Shown here: positions 42,201-47,239 of the stretch, piece after piece
Layout: each line of letters begins with the position of its first letter
Position numbering within the stretch: the stretch's first letter is position 1
IMG/VR virus record: IMGVR_UViG_3300020472_000049
Span: 1-47,239 of that record
Strand: one strand, 5' to 3'
Origin: a virus
DNA: 47,239 nt
Translations under genes and position numbers: made by a program
Notes under the pieces: generated by a model
Told to the model about the DNA's origin: nothing
The model's input: the letters and a program-made list of their open reading frames with translations, nothing else
Database searches by the model: none

Positions 42201-45200
42201 TAAGAAATTATATAACGCTGGTACTTCTACTAACTTCACTAGATCAGGTACATATACATGCTCTGGTAAGGTGATGACCGTTGTATGTGGAAGAGGTCAT
42301 GGAGTATTTGCTAAGAATTCCTATAGTTTAGTATACAGTGGTGCTACAGCTGATGGTGCTTATATCATCGATGACACTGCTGATCATAGAACCTTTACTA
42401 TCCTATTAAGTGCTGCTAGCACAGATAGTGGTACTGTAACAGTTACTGTTCCTGCTCCATGGCAGACACCTAACTCAGTTCCACCTATTGATAGACCTGC
42501 TGATGGTTCATCCTTAATCCTTGCTAACAAGCAATTCATTGCTCAGGAAGCTGTAGCAAGAATGCTTGCTAACAACCCAGGATATAATGTTCCTACTGGT
42601 TCACAAGCATGTATAGATGACGCTGTAGATTATATTGAAGCATTTACTTACAACCTAGCATACGGTGGTAACGACCAAGTTTGGGATGGTTCCAAGTACT
42701 ATGTTGATGGATCACACGTTGTAGGTGAAGAAAATGAATCTGTAGAAACCTTTAACTTAGTTAGAGATCTTGCTATACAGGTTACACGTAACGAACCTAT
42801 CACAATTACTGGTGGTCATGGTTTAACACAGATCAGAGATTACACTATTACTCCTGATGCTGCTGGTTCTGGACAAGGTAACAAGCACGCTGACGCACGT
42901 AATTTAATCTGGTCTAACAAAGAATTTATTGCTGACATTGCTGTCGGTAGAATGAATGCTGACTTCGGTTACGAAGTTCACAGTAACAAGCATGTTGATG
43001 CTCATGATCTAATAATTGCTAACAAAGACTTTATTGCTGCTGAGGCATATGCTATAGAGTTAGCTGAAGATCCAACACTACACGTTCCTACAGGGAATGG
43101 ACAAGATTGTATTGATGACATTGCTGACATCGTAAATGCTATTGCGTTTAACGTACAGCACGGTGGTAACAACAAGGTTTGGGATGCTGCTAGTTACTAT
43201 GTTGGTACACCTCACCTAGATGATGAGGAGTTCCAGTCAACACGTTGTATTGAACATGCTAAAGAACTTGTTAAAAAGGTTCTTGCTAACAATACAATAG
43301 TTGTTCGTGGTACACACCTCAAGACACAGACATTTGATACAACTATCACTCATGATAGTTCTCCTTCTGCTGGAGTTTATACATCTGCTGATTGTACTGA
43401 TGTAAGAGCAACTGTTGATACTCTATTTGAAATCATTCACAGTGCTATTCTTAATGACTCCTTAGGTAATATTAAGAAGGTAACACCTAGACCATATAAG
43501 GTACCTTCACCTAATAAGTTAACTGCTAGTGGTGCTGATTATAATCCTTCTACAGGTATCATGACTCTAAGAGTCAATACTGATACTAAGGATGTAACCA
43601 ATGCTACCTTTACTCCAGCTAACGGTAACTTAGAACTAGAGATTGGTGCTCATACTTTAACGACAAATGATAAGATAAGAATTAAGACTGGTGCTTTAAC
43701 ATTCACCTGTAATTTAGATGGCCATGGTAGCAACCATGCTTATCCACGTACTACAATTGATTATTCAACTGCTACTACTGGAACAACATATAATCCTACC
43801 ACTGGTATCGTATCCATAACCACTACATCTGGTCATGGATTACAAAATGGAGACTGGATTAAATTTGAAGATGATTCCTTAGTATTCAGTTGTGATGCTG
43901 GTACAGGTAACCACTCATATCCACGTCCTACAGACCCCATCAGTATGAAGTGGGTACAGGTTTCTAATGTAGGTGGACTTACATTTGATATAGGACCAGT
44001 TACTGCTTCTCAACCTTCAGTATTCGCTGGAGCTCATACATTTGTTAGTGCCACTGCTAATGGTATTTGGAAGAAGAGAGATAGGGCATATGAACAAGAT
44101 TTAGATATAGCATCTGTATCGAGTACAACCATTACAGTTAACGTTGGTATCTCTAGTGATACTTCCGCACACCTATTTGTATCAGCAGTAGCTGGTGCTG
44201 TATTAACAAGTCATGGAATTAGTACTGCTCAGTACATCAAGCTTGCTAACGATTCGTTAACATTTACTTGTGATCAGAACGGTTATCAGACTAATATGAC
44301 TTATCCTAAGTCATCTTCTACTGCTAATCAAGAAGGATGGTCTGATATTACTGCTGTCACTGTAGACACAGTTGATATTCAAATTGGTAAGACTACTGTT
44401 GAAGGATTTGATACTAAGGATGCTACTTATACAGCATCTACTGGTGTCATGGTAGTTACTATTGGTGCTAATGACTTTAAGGTTGGTCAAACAATTAACC
44501 TAGCACCTGGTTCAATAGACTTTACTTGTGATCAGGATGATAACCAGACCGTACATAGTTACCCACGTCCTTCTGACCCATATTACAATGAGCCTGTAGA
44601 GATAACTGCTATTGGTAACTCAACTCATACAGCAACTAACGCAGTATATGATCCTGCTGAAGGTAAGTTAACACTTACTATTGCTGATCATGGTATGAGA
44701 CAGGATAGTATGGTTAAGATTGCTGATGGATCAGTAACCTTTACTTGTGCTCATGATTCTCATGCTACAAACCATGCGTATCCAAGGGCAGAGCGTAAAG
44801 CAATAACAGCCACAGATGGTGCTTATAACACAGCAACAGGTCTTGTAACGATTACTGCTGCTGGACATGGATTAACAGTTGGTGAATATATTAAGGTTAA
44901 AGATAATGCTTTATCATTCTCATGTACTCATGGTGGTGGAGGTACTTCATCATATCCTCGTCCTACTGATCCTATCAGTGGAAAATGGATACAGGTTGAA
45001 ACAGTAGCTGGTGATAACTTCACATTCAAGTGTTTAACTACTATACCTTCTACTAACACAACTACACATACATTCGTATCTGCTGTTGCTGGTGGTATCA
45101 TTCAGAGAGATCCAGATAGTAATGTTTGGAGACATGTACAGGTTGTAGACAAAGATACTATCAATGTCTGTATCTCTGTATCATCTAATGAGACTACTCA

Positions 45201-47239
45201 TAGATTTGTATCTGCTACTGCTAATGGTATAACTCAGAAAGATTCTGTTATCTCCTTACAAGTTGGTCAGACATCTGCTGTAAACTATACACCTACGAAT
45301 GCTAATTATGATCCTCTAACAGGTGAAATGGTACTGACTCTTAATCAGCACCCTGACATCAATGGAGCGACCCCACACTCTTCCACAGATGCCTCCTACG
45401 ATGCCAATACAGGCAAGATGGAGATCACACTGGCAGGTCACGGTTTTGAGAATGGTAACTTTATAAGGATTCCTAGGGATTCATTTAACTTTACTTGTGA
45501 TATGGATGGAGGTACTTCCACCAAGTCATATCCTCGTGCCAATGATACTGCTGCTGATTGGTGGTTAGAAGTTGAAGATTCTACAGAGAATACCTTTAAG
45601 GTTGATGTAGGTAAGTCCCCACGTAAGAACTTTACAGTATCTGCTGCTGATTACAACCCAACAACAGGTGTACTAGAATTAGAAATAGGTAAGCATAGCC
45701 TAGTTGCTGGTACAGCAATTAGATTACCTAATGAGTCACTCATATTCACTTGTGACTTTAACAGTAATAATAACGTAACTCAAAAGAAATATCCTAGAGC
45801 AAGTGGAGCATCTACAGGTAATGGTAAGGACTATGCCTTTGAGACTGCTCTCAACATCGACTCTGTAGGACATAAGAAGCTTAGCTCAACTCTTGCTGCT
45901 TATAACCCAACAACAGGTGTAATGACCTTGACCATTGCTGGTCATGGAATGAAGAATGGTGATAGAGTTAGAATCGCTGATGATAGTCTAACCTTCACAT
46001 GTAATGAGGATAGCCATGGTTCTAACCATAGTTACCCTAGAGCATCTCAAGCTACCTTCACTGCTGCTGCTGGTACAACATACAACCCAACTACAGGTCA
46101 GTTGATTGTTACTACATCAGCTAACCATGGAATGGCTGCTAATGATTGGATTAAGTTTAATGATAATGCTATATCATTCACTTGCTTAGAAGACTCTAAC
46201 AATACTACACACGCTTATCCAAGATCATCTGATCCGATGAGTGGTAAGTGGGTACAGGTTGAGAGTGTTACTAGCAATACATTCACAGTTTCTGGTGATC
46301 AGATCCTAGACTGGGCACCTTCTACTAATGCCACTACACATACATTCGTAAGTGGAGTTACAAATGGCATTGTTCAGAAGGATCCTGCTAGTGGAAACTT
46401 CCTAACAATTTCAAATGTATCTACAGACACATTTGATGTTCAGGTATTAACTTCTTCTCCTTCTACAAATACTACAACACACACATATATTTCCTCTACT
46501 GCGAATAATGTTGAGTGGGAGAACTCAACAATATTGGTTAATGTTAACGGTGGACAAGGTGCTATCACTGATACCACTGTTCACAACTTCGTTGCTTCAC
46601 CTAAAATACAACCAACTGGTGCTTCTTACAACCCAACAACGGGTGTAATGGCAATCACCGTAGTTGCTCATGGAATGTCCAACGGTGAATACGTCTTACT
46701 AGATGATAATACATTTACTTTCACATGTGATAAGGATAGTCATGGTACTAACCATACTTACCCACGTGTAAATGATCCTGCTAGTGGATCATGGTTGAAG
46801 GTCTCTAACGTTACTAATGATACATTTGAAGTAACTGTTCTATCAAAACTTCCTTCTACTAATACAACCACTCATACATTCGTATCTGCTACTGCTGGTA
46901 TTACAAGAAGTCAGGTATGGACTGGTGGTGACTATAGTCATACTTACGTATCCCCAACTGATCTAACACCTACTGGTGCTGCTTACAACCCAACAACGGG
47001 TATCATGACACTCACCGTTCCTAATCATGGAATGTCTGATGATGAGTATGTCAAGATTGCTGACGGTGCTGTAACCTTTAATTGTGCTGAGGACGGTGGT
47101 GGTACTAACCACGCATATCCTCGTTCTACAGACCCTGCTAGTGGTAAGTGGTTAAAGATCGACAAGATTGATGCTAATAGCTTTAGTGTACAGGTTCTTG
47201 CTAAGACACCATCCACTAATGTTACTGCTCACACATACG
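39280..47239 (+). CDS. Second giant fibre-like virion protein, 3' end outside the window (at least 2,653 aa)
   Basis: From ATG 39280 the frame stays open to the right edge (last complete codon ends at 47238). GGAG at 39267-39270 gives a ribosome site nine bases before the start. The N-terminus is MTFRLSSSQQRIEGIGNVPQ, followed by a fibre-type VGINNTNPEYDLDVEGQI. Residues about 230-300 show a beta-helix entry (GRVYVSSVAGIGDDDNDGRS, PVRTIKKASQIAYSL, EYVSIIVSGGEYLEDNPISL). A less repetitive region follows to about 1070. Residues about 1075-1410 hold helical modules like those in the gp7-position giant, including two GGNxxVWDxxxYY copies. From about 1415 to the edge is an FTC/YPR array of about twelve units. 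It probably forms a large fibre or baseplate-rim protein; role and full length are unknown. Confidence 0.85.
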   Translation, partial: MTFRLSSSQQRIEGIGNVPQGPWTSATYGRANGIVTVTSIAHRLNKDEKLYVKPGADSLLRTFDEGQYTIAIIDEDTFSISGTGQNFIEAATAISYRSVRSLVINASDKMELSVGSGTNEDDAVFITKSDTGNIRVGINNTNPEYDLDVEGQIRTTRSIISDTAQIRNLDVTNEFVTKGLDLRGPNLINFEETDPTQSDFGTIYYPTADNPPRQTQNNRVATTKFVYDVATADNGGRVYVSSVAGIGDDDNDGRSAAKPVRTIKKASQIAYSLQQDTQTPEYVSIIVSGGEYLEDNPISLPYNCSLIGDNLRRVILRPLNMDRHMIKASNETYCAGVVFRDHLDANGSPDWTWKYAYVFDDKQRLNYEPDLEPFQFSPGLENKGRNIFAITFENHTGDNTTLLVGYAVEGGSSSSRAIIETVTFTGPQASPYSSGTIVVLMDDDESTFQLAERLYYADVYANIIKTGASPSDSLDVADRESQRPETEIIKHQRYQWVVNSETEKLRFDGSSDTIVDATNNTITIPFHRLETGWKVFYTVENTGGTVPQGLVKDTTYYIRSIDDNTIALYDTALNALNSQVTTGVRDLGDPGTGDEHTLFHSRVFTRDNTVFFPKHGLFTGDGVYYRPSKASNIGGLVTNSLIYVYKVDNNYFSLCNTQADATSTDIGGNDTPVVLPLTDEGKGYQRFEKALNVVDVATLTTDLATQQTYNGIKLTVTGASRTIEGIPFVGHDYEVGQEVQVYGLPYTAIDFGSSASTSYTQSTTTLTVTVANTDPTKMNSLWPNLTTIGGAGGKGVGVHITFDAGGHQSKSFHIAQYATGTLAQTQSDFASVLGGSSNLGAGVARYNSSTNEAYFVIRASDSATRSGNANVLDNLGDFNGRKYVTHRIERADGYSLNFCTRGSCSKFATEFDPSGDQQVCSATNYALMSLRNSPYAFEKVEFGSSIQEMAKSRDAAETLNNNVDFIALESYAHVKKLYNAGTSTNFTRSGTYTCSGKVMTVVCGRGHGVFAKNSYSLVYSGATADGAYIIDDTADHRTFTILLSAASTDSGTVTVTVPAPWQTPNSVPPIDRPADGSSLILANKQFIAQEAVARMLANNPGYNVPTGSQACIDDAVDYIEAFTYNLAYGGNDQVWDGSKYYVDGSHVVGEENESVETFNLVRDLAIQVTRNEPITITGGHGLTQIRDYTITPDAAGSGQGNKHADARNLIWSNKEFIADIAVGRMNADFGYEVHSNKHVDAHDLIIANKDFIAAEAYAIELAEDPTLHVPTGNGQDCIDDIADIVNAIAFNVQHGGNNKVWDAASYYVGTPHLDDEEFQSTRCIEHAKELVKKVLANNTIVVRGTHLKTQTFDTTITHDSSPSAGVYTSADCTDVRATVDTLFEIIHSAILNDSLGNIKKVTPRPYKVPSPNKLTASGADYNPSTGIMTLRVNTDTKDVTNATFTPANGNLELEIGAHTLTTNDKIRIKTGALTFTCNLDGHGSNHAYPRTTIDYSTATTGTTYNPTTGIVSITTTSGHGLQNGDWIKFEDDSLVFSCDAGTGNHSYPRPTDPISMKWVQVSNVGGLTFDIGPVTASQPSVFAGAHTFVSATANGIWKKRDRAYEQDLDIASVSSTTITVNVGISSDTSAHLFVSAVAGAVLTSHGISTAQYIKLANDSLTFTCDQNGYQTNMTYPKSSSTANQEGWSDITAVTVDTVDIQIGKTTVEGFDTKDATYTASTGVMVVTIGANDFKVGQTINLAPGSIDFTCDQDDNQTVHSYPRPSDPYYNEPVEITAIGNSTHTATNAVYDPAEGKLTLTIADHGMRQDSMVKIADGSVTFTCAHDSHATNHAYPRAERKAITATDGAYNTATGLVTITAAGHGLTVGEYIKVKDNALSFSCTHGGGGTSSYPRPTDPISGKWIQVETVAGDNFTFKCLTTIPSTNTTTHTFVSAVAGGIIQRDPDSNVWRHVQVVDKDTINVCISVSSNETTHRFVSATANGITQKDSVISLQVGQTSAVNYTPTNANYDPLTGEMVLTLNQHPDINGATPHSSTDASYDANTGKMEITLAGHGFENGNFIRIPRDSFNFTCDMDGGTSTKSYPRANDTAADWWLEVEDSTENTFKVDVGKSPRKNFTVSAADYNPTTGVLELEIGKHSLVAGTAIRLPNESLIFTCDFNSNNNVTQKKYPRASGASTGNGKDYAFETALNIDSVGHKKLSSTLAAYNPTTGVMTLTIAGHGMKNGDRVRIADDSLTFTCNEDSHGSNHSYPRASQATFTAAAGTTYNPTTGQLIVTTSANHGMAANDWIKFNDNAISFTCLEDSNNTTHAYPRSSDPMSGKWVQVESVTSNTFTVSGDQILDWAPSTNATTHTFVSGVTNGIVQKDPASGNFLTISNVSTDTFDVQVLTSSPSTNTTTHTYISSTANNVEWENSTILVNVNGGQGAITDTTVHNFVASPKIQPTGASYNPTTGVMAITVVAHGMSNGEYVLLDDNTFTFTCDKDSHGTNHTYPRVNDPASGSWLKVSNVTNDTFEVTVLSKLPSTNTTTHTFVSATAGITRSQVWTGGDYSHTYVSPTDLTPTGAAYNPTTGIMTLTVPNHGMSDDEYVKIADGAVTFNCAEDGGGTNHAYPRSTDPASGKWLKIDKIDANSFSVQVLAKTPSTNVTAHTY
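42490..43490 (+). repeat. Helical GGN/WDxxxYY modules in the right-edge giant gene
   Basis: Two copies of the CxDDIxDxxExxxxNxxxGGN unit lie near 42610-42735 and 43108-43230, with GGN codons near 42664 and 43162. They are accompanied by ADGSSLILANKQFIAQEAV, ADARNLIWSNKEFIADIAV and DAHDLIIANKDFIAAEAY units, and by one CTDVRATVDTLFEIIHSAI unit near 43396. All three types match the modules at 10680-14660. Confidence 0.8.
43520..47239 (+). repeat. FTC/YPR beta-module array in the right-edge giant gene
   Basis: About twelve in-frame copies match the modules at 14730-18480. YPR (once YPK) codons lie near 43733, 43915, 44300, 44560, 44773, 44953, 45523, 45787, 46027, 46208, 46750 and 47110. The leading strand YNPTTGxM recurs near-identically in DNA (for example around 45655, 45903, 46082, 46626 and 46983). 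The array is still running at the edge. Confidence 0.85.

Noticed and set aside
2890-47239. Diversity-generating retroelement acting on the fibre genes
   Set aside because: No reverse transcriptase and no template/variable repeat pair with adenine-specific differences is visible in the window.

Overview
The window is a block of tail and baseplate genes from a T4-like marine myovirus, most likely a cyanophage of Synechococcus or Prochlorococcus. That reading rests on gene order (PAAR spike tip, gp25, gp6, a gp7-position wedge protein, gp8, a DUF4815 protein, then a cluster of fibre-like genes), on T4-type late promoter boxes, and on protein families typical of cyanophage virions. Every supported gene is on the + strand. 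Genes are packed with 0 to 38 bases between them or short overlaps, and no gap exceeds 300 bases. I found no tRNA, CRISPR, insertion sequence or integrase. The host assignment is inference, because no host-derived metabolic gene lies in the window.

Layout. 1-600: the 3' part of a PAAR-repeat spike-tip gene, a 48-residue very basic protein and a small unknown protein. 626-2886: gp25 and gp6 of the baseplate wedge. 2890-20619: one uninterrupted 5,909-codon gene in the gp7 position, with a recognisable wedge-type N-terminus, a YHYH domain, many Gly/Thr-rich beta repeats and a long block of alternating helical and beta modules. 20643-22166: gp8, enlarged by a beta-repeat insert. 22167-28829: a 2,220-residue DUF4815 protein. 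28829-31630: five small or medium structural genes. 31569-38699: a 2,376-residue mosaic fibre-like protein with a beta-helix-like head, a LamG-type lectin-like domain, GxGY repeats and a cupredoxin-like domain. 38723-39262: a small structural protein. 39280 to the right edge: a second giant gene, open for at least 2,653 codons and still open at the boundary.

How the genes fit together. gp25, gp6, the gp7-position protein and gp8 should build the baseplate wedge, with PAAR at the spike tip. The DUF4815 protein and the later genes probably form the baseplate rim and host-recognition fibres. Start and stop codons often touch or overlap (gp25/gp6, gp8/DUF4815, and the chain 28829, 29498, 29719), which suggests translational coupling. 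Late promoter boxes of the NATAAATA type precede gp8, the gene at 29160 and the gene at 38723.

The most unusual feature is modular. At least four repeated in-frame modules (a GGN/YDAAxYY helical unit, an FTC/YPR beta unit, a GxGY beta unit and a GDEIIxY unit) recur within the 5,909-residue protein and reappear in other virion genes. The two giant genes share both the helical and the YPR modules. The structure suggests recent duplication and exchange of modules between fibre or baseplate genes.
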